From: Sciurus carolinensis
Lineage: Eukaryota; Chordata; Mammalia; Rodentia; Sciuridae
NCBI RefSeq assembly: GCF_902686445.1
Contig: NC_062232.1
Coordinates: 95,032,932-95,096,931 of the forward strand
Reading direction: 5' to 3'
Length of the DNA: 64,000 bases
The notes under the pieces were generated by a model. It was not told where the DNA came from. It ran no database searches and worked only from the letters and a program-made list of their open reading frames with translations. This document shows, piece by piece, positions 1 through 10,745 of this stretch; positions within the stretch are counted from its first letter, which is position 1, and each line of letters starts with the position of its first letter. Made by a program: the position numbers and the translations under genes.

Positions 1-447
1 GCGAGAGTCCCATAGGACTATATGGCAAGCACGAGCTGATCACGTTCACAGAACTGTTGTTAACCAATCCCTGACGGTGGTCCGATTTATCGTCATTAAC
101 TTTTGAAACCGCCTTTGAGGCCTTGATCTTGCTCACTTGCCAGGAAGTAAGGAGTCAGCCTGAGTTAGTTAACGTGTCATTAGTCCCAACAGGGGACAAA
201 ATAATACCCTCAAGGCCACACCCCCAATGGACTACTTCCTCCAACTAGGCACCACCTCCTAAAGTTTCCACTGTATCCCAGCTGTCCATTAAGTTATGAA
301 TTGATAAAGGGATTAATCCATGCATGAGGTCAGAGCCCTCATGGTCCAATGCGTTCTCAAAGGTCCTACCTCTGAACACTACCACAATGGGAACCAAGCC
401 TTTAACACGTAAGCTTTTGGGGGACATTTAAGATCCAAATCATAACA
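1..447 (-). mobile_element. MaLR-type solo LTR remnant
   Basis: The right part carries the typical reversed start of an ERVL-MaLR LTR: a run with 'gggggacattt' followed by 'gatccaaatcataaca', preceded by 'ctcatggtccaat' and 'ccacctcctaaag'. Read on the minus strand this is the usual TGTTATG... start. The part left of about 120 is less certain and may be a diverged 3' half of the same LTR cut by the window edge. No open reading frame of note. Confidence 0.55.
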
Positions 448-1035
448 CACTTTATCCCTATTTTAATATAACTTTTGTAATCCTATCATTTTATTTTGTA
501 GATTTAAAAATTTACTCTGAGAAGAAATTCAGTAGAATTCACCAGGTTACCACAAATGCTATGGCACAGTTAAAAACTCCAATCTTAAAAAACCCTCTCA
601 TACAAAATGCATCAAGGAGAACCACTTAGAATATTATAAAAAGTCCATGACCCACATACCTATCAACAATAGGATGAATAAATGCATGGTAGTATATCAT
701 ACTGTATATTACTATTTTGCTGCAGTAAAAATGAATAATTTGTAAGTACATACAACAATATGGGAATGAATTTCAGGTAATTGAGAAATGGACATTGCAA
801 AAGAATGCAACATGTATGAGTCTGTGTGAAGGAAGTAAAAAAAGGGCAAAATCAATGATGAATTGCTCAGGGTTATGAACATGGTGAAACTATAAATAAA
901 TAGAACGGAATGATAAACACAAAATCAAGTTAGTGAGTTACTCAGAGTCAGAAAGAAAAACATGGGATCACAGAAGAAATTTCTGAGACATTCTTCTTTT
1001 CTTAACCAGGATGGTAGGTATATAGATAATAAGTT
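448..1035 (+). mobile_element. old L1 3' fragment, diverged
   Basis: From about 640 the order 'tatcaacaataggatgaata', 'catggtagtatat', 'gcagtaaaaatgaata' matches the end of ORF2 of old mammalian L1 copies in sense orientation. The following part to about 1030 fits the L1M 3' region. 448-640 is AT-rich and I see nothing specific in it. Identification rests on wording only; limits are loose. Confidence 0.4.
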
Positions 1036-1488
1036 TTAGTCAATTTGAGCTGCTATAACAAAATGCCATAATTTTTTTTTTCTTTTTTTTGCCATGCCTG
1101 GGATTGAATCCAGGGCCTTGTGCTTGCAAGGCAAGCATTCTACCAACTGGGCTATATTCCCAGCCTCATAAACTAGGTATCTTAAAAAAATATGTTTATC
1201 AGTTCTTCTTGGGGTTGGGTAGTTCAAGATCAGGGTCACAGCATGATTGGTTCTGATGAGGGTCTTCTTCCAGGTTGCAGAAAGCCAGTTTCTCCTTGTA
1301 TTCTTATTCTTATATAGTAGAAAGAATGAGCTCTCTTGGCTCCCTTTTATAAGGGCACTATTCCCAATAATGAATGCTCTACCCTTATGATCTTCATCTC
1401 CCAAAGGCCCCACCTCCTATACCATTACATTGGGGGTTAGAAGTTGAAAACAAAAATTTTGGGGAGATGCAGATATTCAGTTCATAAC
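1036..1488 (-). mobile_element. MLT1-like MaLR LTR, split by a SINE
   Basis: Starts with 'gctgctataacaaaatgcca' and ends near 'cagttcataaca', with 'ataagggcactattcccaat' and 'aaaggccccacctcctat' between. This is the rc of an MLT1-class LTR. An ID SINE interrupts it at 1069-1168; the LTR resumes with 'cataaactaggtat', which follows directly on the sequence before the SINE. Confidence 0.8.
1069..1168 (-). mobile_element. ID SINE inserted in the MLT1-like LTR
   Basis: T-rich tract followed by the rc of the tRNA-derived ID core: 'gggattgaatccagggcc' holds the reversed B box and 'gcaaggcaagcattctacca' the reversed A-box side. Ends at 'cccagcc'. Short 'cataa' repeats at both ends are compatible with a target-site duplication. 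Younger than the LTR it splits. Confidence 0.85.
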
Positions 1489-2021
1489 ATAAACACAGTG
1501 TTATTCTTTATAATTTACATATATTTTTCTTTTGTCTGCTTAATACAATTTTCTGTAGGTATTCATGGGAGATTGATTCTAAGACACTCCCCTTCTGTGT
1601 TTAAATGTCTTGTATAAAATAGAATAGTATTTGAATATAATCTATACACACCCTTATGTGTATTTTAAATAATCTCTAAATTACTTATAATACCTAATAC
1701 AGTAAAAATGGTTTTATACTAGAATGAAGTCCCAGGATTTTGCAAGAGCAAATGAATGGAGGTAGAACTATTAAAGAAATGGGGTTATAGTGGAAGGAAG
1801 GAATGTGTTTAGAAGGGAAATGAAGAATTCTGTTTCAGACCTTAAATTCCTAGAAGCCCCTGAGATATTCCAGTTAAAAAAATGCCATTAGGCAGTTGCT
1901 ATTTACATGTTCACTCCATAGACAGCAACATAAGAACCACAGCATTGAGCCAGAAGAGTTGGGAGTCCATTTCCCACTCTCAGTCTCTCAGTTTTTTGAT
2001 CTTGTTGTTGTTCATGTTTGT
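1489..2021. other. no recognised feature
   Basis: AT-rich sequence without an open frame of note or a repeat I recognise. Position 1980 onward leads into the T-rich end of the next SINE. Confidence 0.5.
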
Positions 2022-2164
2022 TTTTGTTTTTTAAATATTCTTAGTTGTAGATGACACAATACCTTTATTTTATTTATTTATTTATATGTGGTGCTGAGGA
2101 TTGAACCCAGTGCCTCACACATGCTAGGCAAGAACTCCACCACTGACCTACCATGCCAGCCCTC
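2022..2164 (-). mobile_element. ID-type SINE, long-tailed sciurid form
   Basis: Reversed ID core 'gtgctgaggattgaaccc' ... 'cacatgctaggcaagaac' ... 'ccagccct', preceded by the characteristic spacer 'ttagttgtagatgacacaat' and a (TTTA)n run. The same long-tailed form recurs at 23165, 24473 and 33994. Confidence 0.85.
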
Positions 2165-2495
2165 ACAGATTTTTAATGTCCTTACCTTTCCATGATTATA
2201 GGTAAGTTTGGGAATTGCCACAACATTTCTCCCAAGGCAAGTCTCTGCTTTTTCCACTACACTGTCAAAGAAAGGGGTACTTCCATTTGTGATTTTCTCA
2301 CCTGAGTCAATTCATGTTCTGCCTTTATTCAGAATGTCCATCCTCTACTTCTCTGACTTAGTGAAAAGTCACATTCTAGTCAGGTTACAGTATCTAATTC
2401 ATAATACTTTATGTTGGGATCGCATCTTAGAGATTACAATACTCCTGCATAGACATTACTTCATTTTCATCTAGTACTTCTTGAGAGAGTTTGGA
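2165..2495. other. no recognised feature
   Basis: Mixed-composition sequence. It contains an 88-codon plus-strand open frame (2208-2474) with no recognisable domain, no splice context and ordinary AT-rich codon use; I regard the frame as chance. An old L2 fragment cannot be excluded. Confidence 0.45.
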
Positions 2496-2620
2496 AGAGT
2501 GCAGTGATATCCATTCTGAAGATGAAGCAATCAAGTCCCCTGTGGAATGTGACTTGCCCAAGGTCATAATTACAGAGGGGCAGAACATAAACTCAACTCA
2601 AAGTCTGATGAGTCGCTGCA
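2496..2620 (-). mobile_element. MIR SINE fragment
   Basis: The core 'gtgacttgcccaaggtcat' with 'aagatgaagcaatcaagt' upstream and 'gaggggcagaac' downstream is the reverse complement of the MIR core region. Old and diverged. Confidence 0.65.
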
Positions 2621-3120
2621 ATCTTGTGTTTATTCTATATTTTACAGTGGCTGACTGTTGAGAAAAAGTACCAGCTCTTGTGTCCTGTGTAATTGTACTC
2701 TAAGGACATTTGCTGTAAGTTTTTAGATTTGCATAATGAGATTAGCAATTAGAATGCTAGCTCCAGGTAACTAAAATAACATCACCAGTACTGCAATTAA
2801 AATGAAAAGGAGGGCTGAGATTGTTCAGGGTTTGTTGTTTTTCTCAAAATAATTTAAAAACAATCACCTATATATTACTCATTAGCTACCTCTAACACTT
2901 ATAAACTGGCTGTGGTAGATAATAATATGATCATTTAGAAAATGAAGAAATAGAGCCAGAGAAAGGTTGAGCTGGCTATAAACCAGCTACAAATAGATCA
3001 CCATGATTCACAAGATCTAGACATTTGCTAAACTCTACTGTCATACATCATTAAAATTTCCTTTGGAAAATTCATACATTATGTTAAAAATCATACTGCA
3101 ACTAAAGTGTATATCCAGGT
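2621..3120. other. mostly unassigned; possible MIR at 2905-3045
   Basis: Within 2905-3045 the words 'aaaatgaagaaatagagcca' and 'gagaaaggttgagctgg' resemble a reversed MIR, but divergence is high. The rest has no recognised feature. Confidence 0.35.
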
Positions 3121-3322
3121 GTTTTTGTTTGTTTGTGTGGTATCAGGGATTGAACCTGGGAACCCTAACCCACTGAGCCACGTCCCCAGTCCTTATTTTT
3201 TAATTTTTATTTTTGAAATAGGGTCTTGCTGAGATGCTGGGGCTGGACTCGAGCTTGTAATCCTCCTATTTCAGCCTCCTGAGTCACTGGGATTACACAC
3301 ATGCGCCACCATGTCTGGCCTC
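3121..3322 (-). mobile_element. B1-dID SINE
   Basis: Reversed dimeric SINE: ID half 'tatcagggattgaacctggg' ... 'cactgagccacgtcccc', then reversed B1 half 'agggtcttgctgaga' ... 'ctgggattacacacatgcg'. The arrangement (T-tract, ID, linker, B1) is that of the sciurid/dormouse dimeric element. Confidence 0.85.
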
Positions 3323-5540
3323 GGTGTTGTTTAATGCAACATTTTAATACTTGTGGAGAATGTTAGACTAAGTAATTTCCCCATATTGATACATACAGAA
3401 CATTAGGAGCACTGTCACAAGTAGAAATTCCTCAAATAATAGAATACATTGTAATGTTCTAATTGAATAACAAATTTTTATTTATTCGAGAAGTTTGTTT
3501 CCTTAGACTATAGTTGTTTTAAAGATAGTCTCACTGAAAAAGCGTTTAATTAAAAAAATTCCCTGCCTAAATTCTATTTAGCTAATCCATGGTAGTCTGA
3601 GTTGGAAATTCTGTATTGAGTGGTTCTTTTAAGGGTATAAATTACAAAGAACTTTCATTTTCTGCTTTAGGTATTATTACTCCAGTGCTTTAAGTTTGAA
3701 TTTTCAAATCAGTTTGTATCATTTTAGTAATTAAAAAATTGACAACAAAAGCTTATTTTTAGTTTTAAACTGTGATGTCTTCTCCAGAATTTTTCAGAGA
3801 ATATTATTTCATTTTGAATAAAGCACTGAAAGTTTCTAGATTCGGAGTAACATAATTGCCATAATCCCAGGCCAATATTATGATTCAGTGAATGTTTGAT
3901 GTGTTTTTATGCTAAACAAATCATTTGAGAAAAATTCAAGTCCAGGAACGATACACTTTGAAACAAATATAGTCTTTGAAATCCACAAAAATAGATAACA
4001 ATAAAGACTTCATGGGACATATTTCTGCCAACAATTTGGTTATTCCCTAATTTTTCATTATATTTAATAATCATGAGAAACATACCCATACATAAAATGC
4101 CCTAACATATATGTTAGAAAGTAAAAATAAAATATATTCTTAGTTCTACAATGTTAAATCTGAATTTCAGTTATGAAACTGACTCAACACCTTGATATTA
4201 AGCCCCTTGAATTAATGTCTGATTCAAGCTGTTTCAAACCTGACTTGAAATTTGGGGTTACAAGTTAGTCTCCAGTGCCATTAACAAATCGTAATTTAGG
4301 GAAGCTTTCCAGAAAAGTCTTATTCTTATAAGGAATAAATATTATGGGAAGGGGCAGCTTTAGAAAAGTAGTACTTTCCTTGGTTAGGAAAATGTTTTAT
4401 ACTCCTTGTTATATATTTATTTTTTTGTTTGGTGTTTTGTTTTGTTTTGTTGCCAAAAGCTCACAAAATCTCATTTCTCTACTAAGGTACCTGCAGTCAT
4501 TTTAAAAACCAATTGGGTGCTACGCTGTTTCAATGGGGGAGATAAAAGGAGACTTTTACACTTCATGATTGATTTTTAAAAATAAGCATTGTGACCATTC
4601 TCTCTGAGATACATTTGCTAAGCAACTATAGTGCAAAATGAACTTTTAAATTACACTATCATTTCTTAAGCTCTGTATCTCAGTTATCCAGCTGCACAAT
4701 TATTTGAAGCTCCTGTCTTTTCACTGTCAATGGCTCTTTGTTTTCATATACCTAGAGAAGGCTACCCCACCGGCTTCATCTGTTGGGCACTGTATTCCAA
4801 AGTTAAAAGGCAATTATGTCCAAGGTCAGCTACCACAGCTTGATATGTGGTAACAAATGTATAATTTGGACAACAGCCAAGTAGAACCAAAGTAGAGAAT
4901 GTTATGCTAGTAACACCTGTCAGTATTTAAGACAGAGTCCAGCAGAAGAGCACAAACTGAAAGCCAGCCTGGCAAACTTTCCACCCAACCAAAGAAAACT
5001 CCAAATCCGTAACAGTAGCCTCCTGTAACAAGGTCTGTTTTGTCACACAAAACTTAATTTAGAATCAAAAGAAGTTGTTGGCAACTCTTGGCTTTTAAAA
5101 ATCAAAGTTGAGAATGAATCACACAATACAATGATAATTTAACCCCAACTGTTTAAGATCATTGTTATTATGTATTCTCATTTATTACCCTGCCGCTCAT
5201 ATTACAGTAGCTGCAGAAAATTTTAGACCTAAGGGAAGGTAGCAGAGAAATGGATTTAATTTGGCTTTAGTGGCATATGTGTGTGTGTTTCTCAATCATT
5301 CTGGTGAGTCGTTGAGTTACTGCTACCTGTCCCAGTATCTAAGAAGGCTTCCATGAATAGTCTTGCCATCTTGCAATCCAAATAGCAATCCACCAAGGGC
5401 AAGGACAGAGATTATTTTTCTCAGCACTAGAAACATAAATAGTAGAAGTACAATGAAAGCTAATATACAAAACGTTCTCCTTAATCTTATAACTCACGTA
5501 GGAAAGAAATTGGACACAGGTTTTCCAAATTTGATAAGAA
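3323..5540. other. repeat-poor interval with candidate conserved non-coding segment
   Basis: No young repeat for about 2.2 kb. 4540-5230 differs from its surroundings: balanced composition, a GATA-type word 'gggagataaaagg', an E-box-like 'cagctg' and few simple runs, as in many conserved non-coding elements. Conservation cannot be seen from one species. No open frame longer than 60 codons with coding character. Confidence 0.3.
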
Positions 5541-5938
5541 CTTAAAACAAAACAGGAAATAAAGAATATTCCTCAATCATAAAGAATAATAAAATTATGG
5601 CATTTGCAGGTAAATGGATGGAGTTGGAGAATATCATGCTAAGTGAAATAAGCCAATCCCCAAAAAACCAAAGGCTAAATCGTTTCTCTGATAAGTGGAT
5701 GTTGATTAAAGGGGTGGTGGGGGGTATAAAGGAAGAATGGAGGAACGTTGGATTGTGCAGAGGGAAATAAGGGGAAAGGAGGGGGTGGGGGGAAGGAAAG
5801 TGGAATGAGACAAACATAATTACCCTATGTGTATGATTACACAAACGGTGTGACTCTACATCGTGTACAACCAGAGAAATGAAAAGCTGTACACCATTTG
5901 TGTACAATGAATCAGAAAAAAATTGAATTAAAAAAGTT
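5541..5938 (+). mobile_element. sciurid L1 3' end, 5'-truncated
   Basis: Sense L1 tail: 'aaaattatggcatttgcagg', 'atggatggagttggagaata', 'atgctaagtgaaataagcca', then a G-rich 3'UTR and the terminal words 'ttgtgtacaatgaatcag' before an A-rich end. It has the same wording as the reversed 3' ends at 27359 and 62028, so it belongs to the same lineage, but it lacks the telomere-like tract of the 27-kb copy. Confidence 0.85.
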
Positions 5939-6031
5939 TAGGGGGCTGGGGATATAGCTCAGTTGGTAGAGTGCTTGCCTTGCAAGCACAAGGCCCTGGG
6001 TTCAATCCTCAGCACTGCAAAAAAAAAAAAT
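5939..6031 (+). mobile_element. ID SINE
   Basis: Complete ID monomer: 'gctggggatatagctcagtt' (A box region), 'gcaagcacaaggccctgg' and 'gttcaatcctcagcac' (B box region), followed by (A)12. It sits directly after the A-rich tail of the preceding L1, a common landing place. Confidence 0.9.
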
Positions 6032-6480
6032 TAGACAACTGTACTAAAGGAGAGAAATATCTAAAGAAGGCAGGTAAATATAAATAAACTTTTAGTATAG
6101 GACAATATTAAAAGAAATTTAGAAAGCTTAAGAAACTTTTTCATTTTATATCGTATGAGGCAATGAAAAGTGGCATTTGTGATTATACATTCTACAACTT
6201 CTACAAAAAATTGTCTTGTCTTAAATAATTTTCTCAAACAGCTGCAATTGAAACACAATACTAATCTTGAGTTTTTAAAGACCCACCCACCTCCAAGAAT
6301 AAGCAAGGACTTTAAGTCTACAATCACAGGTATCCTAAAATACTCTAGCAAAAAATTATTCCTAAAGATAATTATTATTGTCTTTTTTATATCTAATTTC
6401 ATGGGGGAGGGCATGAGAAATAGTTTAGTGGTCCATTTTCAGAATATAGTATTTAGCCTTAATTGGGATATAAGATTCAA
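6032..6480. other. no recognised feature
   Basis: AT-rich. Two overlapping open frames on opposite strands (about 117-119 codons, 6061-6529) show no domain, no composition bias toward coding and mirror each other in the usual way of chance frames. Confidence 0.45.
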
Positions 6481-6742
6481 TTGTAGCCATTTTAATTATA
6501 GCCCTTCCCTTTGCCTGCCTCAATTTTAAAATTAGCTAATCATGTAGATTGTACCCCAGAGCTCCTCCAATCAGGGCAAGAGGGAGCATTGTGTTAGGGA
6601 TAAAGGCAGGTGGACTGTCCCCTCAAGTACACTTGCTACCCAGGTTTGGTGGTATACCCTTCTGACAGAAGTAAAGTTTACCTTGCCCACCCACTTCCAA
6701 GTACTGTTTGATTTCTTGTGACACCTCAGTATTTCTAACAAG
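6481..6742 (+). mobile_element. ERV LTR 3' part, probable
   Basis: LTR-like order: 'ccaatcagggcaagaggg', 'gggataaaggcaggtgg' (TATA-like), pyrimidine-rich R-like part, 'agtaaagtttaccttgcccac', and a U5-like end 'tgatttcttgtgacacc' ... 'ctaaca'. The layout is that of a retroviral LTR. Family not identified. Confidence 0.4.
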
Positions 6743-6884
6743 GGGGCCAAATAATTGCAGATTTATTCAGGATAAGGTTCTTGGAATTTAGGTAACAAAA
6801 TTTATGTTGAAATTTCACATATTTGTATATCCAGAAATATTAGCTGTATTCCGATGCTCTAAGACACTACAAGCTTCAGTCAAC

Positions 6885-7302
6885 TTTTTCGCTGCTGTGA
6901 CTAGAAGATCTGACCAGAACAATTTTAGGGAAGAAGAGTTTATTTGAGAGCTCACAGTTTCAAAGGTCTGAGTCCATAGAAGTCCGGGTCCATTCCTTGG
7001 ACTCGAGGTGAGGCAGAACATCATGGAAGAAGAGTGTGGTGGAGGGAAGCGGCTCACTTGACCATCAGAAAGCAGAGAGAGACTTCACTCTCCAGGTGCA
7101 AAATATGTGCCCCAAAGGCACGCCCCCAATGCCCCACCTCCTCCAGCCACACCCTACCTGTCTTCAATTACCACTCAATTAAACCCATCAGTGATTAACT
7201 CACTAGGTTAAGGCTCTCACAACCCAATCATTTCCCCTCTGAACCCTCTCGCATTGTTTCACATGCACTTTTGGGGGACACCTCACATCCAAACCATAAA
7301 AC
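6885..7302 (-). mobile_element. MaLR LTR, rodent ORR1-like
   Basis: Starts 'cgctgctgtgactagaaga' with 'agagtttatttgagagctca' and ends 'gggggacacctcacatccaa'+'accataaa'. It contains 'ccacctcctccagccacacc' and 'ctcactaggttaaggctctc'. Well preserved and full-length looking, so younger than the MLT1-like copy at 1036. Confidence 0.8.
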
Positions 7303-7800
7303 TACATTAAATCACATTTTGTTGCTCAGTACTGGGTGATTCAAGAAAGAATACGGGGTGTTTGTCTTTGGAAATCTTTTAAACTTTACTTTCGGAAAGC
7401 AAAAATTGTATGATGGATGGTATTTTTTCCTGGACCAGAAAAGTTGTCTCTTCCTGGTTTTAGTGGCACTTGTATACCTTGAAACTAACTGGTATTATTA
7501 ATGAAAGAGCTGAAAAAATACTTTTTATTGCTTTACTTTTTTGATGGGATGCAAACTGCAAGCTATTTAACATACTCAAAATGCTGTTAGAAAAAGCTAT
7601 CATTAGCATTTTGAATGTCTTTAAAAATCGTATGCAGTCTGATGGCATATGTATGGGATGATAATGAAGTAAAGGGAATGAATAATGTTTTTCTATTCAT
7701 AGGTACTATATCTCCAGTGACAACTACAGGTGGGAAAATGGTCACAGAATAGTTCTATTCATGCGGGTAGAGCATCTTTTTTGTTTGATTCCATGTTTGT
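7303..7800. other. no recognised feature
   Basis: AT-rich, no repeat recognised and no significant open frame. Confidence 0.45.
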
Positions 7801-8110
7801 CAAATATGACTTTTTAAAAATTTTATAGGTTCTTTATAATTATACACAATGGTGGGTTTCATTATTACATATTTGTACATGCACAAATTATAACTATAGA
7901 ATTTGGTCAATTTCTTTCTCCAGTGTGTCTCCTTTTCCTTCCTTCTCCCTCCCTCTGGTCCCCTTCTTCTACTCCACTGGTTTACCCTCTATTTTCATGA
8001 GATCTTCCCACCTTTTTTCTCTTTTCTCTCTCTAGCTTCCACATTGAGAGAAAACCTAGGACCCTTGACTTTCTGAGTCTGCTTATTTCACTTTACGTAA
8101 TGCAGAATTT
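7801..8110 (-). mobile_element. rodent L1 3' end fragment
   Basis: Reversed L1 tail: 'tacacaatggtgggtttcat', a pyrimidine-rich 3'UTR ('cccttcttctactccactgg'), then 'gagtctgcttatttcacttt', the reverse of the end of ORF2. A different 3' subfamily from the 27-kb copy. Confidence 0.65.
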
Positions 8111-8459
8111 CTTGAAGTAGGATTTGAGAAACAAATTATAATTATAGCTGGAATTCTTCCGGTGTTGTGCCAGGTATGAGAGCTACACTATAGGATGAGA
8201 CAGACTTGCTGGGAAATTCCAAATTTTGTTGGAATTTGCAAAAAGAACTTTTCCTTACTGATTATAAAAATAACTTTGAAATGCCACGCCACTTAAAAAG
8301 AAGGGAATGGGTAAGAGTGAAAAATAGAACTTCAATGTTAGTATGTATGTGAATTCTAAATATATGAATGTTATATATTATATTCGCATTATATAAATAC
8401 ATGAATAGTAAATTGTATAGATGTGTGTGCACAAACACACACACATAGGCACCACAATT
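8111..8459. other. no recognised feature, short CA run
   Basis: AT-rich sequence ending in a short alternating purine-pyrimidine stretch around 8420-8445 ('gtgtgcacaaacacacac'). Confidence 0.45.
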
Positions 8460-10012
8460 GTTTTACCCATTCATCTATCAACAAACATGTAAGCTATTTC
8501 CACATACTGGCCACTGTGAATAATGCCACAATAAGCATGGAAGTGTTATAGGACTGGTGCCTTCCAGGAAACTGAGACAGTGTGAAGATACCCCTTCAAA
8601 CCAAGATTCTTGCAATAAAATCAGAAAGATTTAAGACATGTCACTCAGAGTAACAGGTAATGAGTTTATTAGAAGGGGTGGGAAAGGGGACACTCTCAAG
8701 GCAGAGAATGGGAACCCTCAGAAAGGAGAGGGGCAGCACACTTCTCCTGCACTCCAGTTTACTGGGGGGCGGGTCACAGGGAAGTTTCCAGAGAGTCCCA
8801 TCCACATCCACCTCTTGACTTTTGACTGTCAACAAGATGACATCAGACTTTCAAGTCCCCACTGCCACGACAACTCTAGGTCACTTTGGCCAATGCTGAC
8901 TAGTTCTAATTGTATTCTTAACCACAAATTTTACAGATTTTACAGTTAGGAGGAATTCTTCTTCTCTCCCTGAGTTTTGCAATCTGGTCTGAGGAAAGGG
9001 TGACAAAAGTCTCTCTCTTCAGGGTAACCTGAGTTCCTCTAATAGACATTATTTTGGGCCTGCATTTCTCCTGCAGAAAACAGGTAGTTTGCTGAGGAAT
9101 GTGACATATCCTGTCCACTTAAGCCAGGCAGGACTGTAGGTAAGTTGCTTCTTGGAAAAGAAAGCATGTGGAGGTCAGCACAGTGGGCCCATTTTATAGA
9201 ACTATTCTCTTAACCTCCTATTCCCACCATCTTCATCTATCAGGAGCACAGATAACTCTACCATGCTAATTTTATTTCCTGTGGATATATACCCAGAAGT
9301 AGAACTGCTGCATCATAATGGTAGTTCTATTTTTATTTTTTTGAGGAACCTACATACTGTTTTCCATAATGGCTATACCAACTTACATTCCTACCAACAG
9401 TGTACAAAGATTCCCTTTTCTCCACATCCTGTCAACACTTGTTATCTTTTTGATAATATCCATTCTAACAGATGTGAGGTGGTACCTCATTATGGTTTCA
9501 AATTGCATTTTCCTGATGATTAGCAACGTTGAGCATTTTTTCATATGCCTATTGGCCCTATTTATGTCTTTTTTGGGTGGGGGGAGGGGAATTGCTGAAC
9601 CTTAAAAAAATAAGGAAATTCTGTCTTTGTAACAAGATAGATGAACCCAGGGGACCTTACCCAAGGCAAAATAAGCTAGACACAGAATGAAAAATACTGT
9701 ATGACTCACTGATATCTGTAAAAATGAAAAACAGAATATTCTATGGTTACCAGAGGTGAATAAAGTTGGTCAAAGGTATAAAGTTATAGTTATGTAGGAT
9801 GACTAAGTCTAGATAAACATACAGCATGAGAACTAGAATTAATAACGTAGTATTATTATGAGAGTAGATTTAAGATTTTATTACCAGAAAATAAAGTTAC
9901 CAACATAAAAAGATGGATGTTTATTCACTATAATAATCATTTCATCATGTATATCAAAACATCATGTTGTACACCTTAAATATATGCTATTTAAATTTTT
10001 TTAAAGTGTAAA
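8460..10012. mobile_element. old L1MA-like copy with inverted 5' part
   Basis: 8460-8543 and 9243-9570 are L1 ORF2 end on the minus strand ('ggatatatacccagaagtag', 'aactgctgcatcataatgg'). 9590-10012 is the L1 3' end on the plus strand ('aggaaattctgtctttgt', 'gttgtacaccttaaatat'). The left outer edge (reversed 'gatgaatgggtaaaaca') lies just upstream in L1 of where the plus part starts ('ataaggaaattctgtc'), by roughly 60 bases. That is the geometry left by twin priming. An LTR later split the inverted part. Confidence 0.6.
8544..9242 (-). mobile_element. solo LTR nested in the old L1
   Basis: The L1 wording is continuous across this block: it stops at 'catggaag' (8543) and resumes at 'ggagcacagata' (9243). 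The insert has TG...CA ends on the minus strand and an imperfect 4-bp duplication (gaag at 8540-8543, ggag at 9243-9246; the L1 consensus is ggag). A reversed polyadenylation word lies near 8663 ('gagtttattag'). The size of 699 bp and 4-bp duplication suggest an ERV1-class solo LTR. No internal retroviral genes. Confidence 0.65.
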
Positions 10013-10745
10013 AGTAAGTTCAAGTTGTCATACTCAAAATATATAAATTTATGTAGAGGGGAAAAGACTTCAACATTATCTTGTTACTAAATCAGTGTGG
10101 GTTTCTTACCAGGCTTAGAAACAAAGCCTAAATGAAATGGTAGAATCCGATCAACCAAGAGATATAAAGGAAAATTCCCTTACTATGACCATAGAGTATC
10201 TGAAATTGTAAGACAGTAGTCTTGGGAACACTGGAAGGTTCTTATCTCATGCACCCAAAGAATGAAGTACACAGATGGTGGAAGGTGAGAATTCAGTTGA
10301 AGATTTAGTAGAAGAAAGCAAGGAAAGCTCCCAAAGTATGGGAGGTGTCCCAAAAAGGGTACCATTGGTAGCTCTCTGTCTAGGGCTTTTTATACTGTTT
10401 TGATGAAGAACTAACCTGCCTTTGGAAGGTCCTCCTTGATTGTTCTCTTTCTCTGACTCAATTGAAAGCACACTATTTTAATTTTTTATTCCCATAATGG
10501 GAATAGGCTTAATGTGTTTGTTAACCTGAGTCTGTCCTGTACTTGTTACTTAAAACAAAAGAAATGGGTTCAAAACATCTTGTTGGGGTTGACTAATGTT
10601 AGGGTAGTCAAGGAAACCTGGAGCAACAACAGAATGTATGGGCATCTGAGTATGAGCAGGGCCTTCCATACAGGCAGCCAAAAACAAACAAACAAATTTT
10701 AGCCTAGGGTTTTAATCTGGGGTGGTGGCCCTGCCTCAGAATTAA
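10013..10745 (-). mobile_element. unassigned LTR-like repeat
   Basis: From about 10080 the block carries 'aaagctcccaaagtatggga', 'attggtagctctctgtctag' and a reversed TATA-like 'ctttttatactg', an order seen in MER-type LTRs. The family and exact limits are not clear. Two minus-strand open frames of 60-74 codons overlap here and look accidental. Confidence 0.35.

Noticed and set aside
5939..6031. tRNA gene
   Set aside because: A and B box words are present but the sequence is an ID SINE with A-tail and does not fold as a full tRNA; the same holds for the other ID copies.
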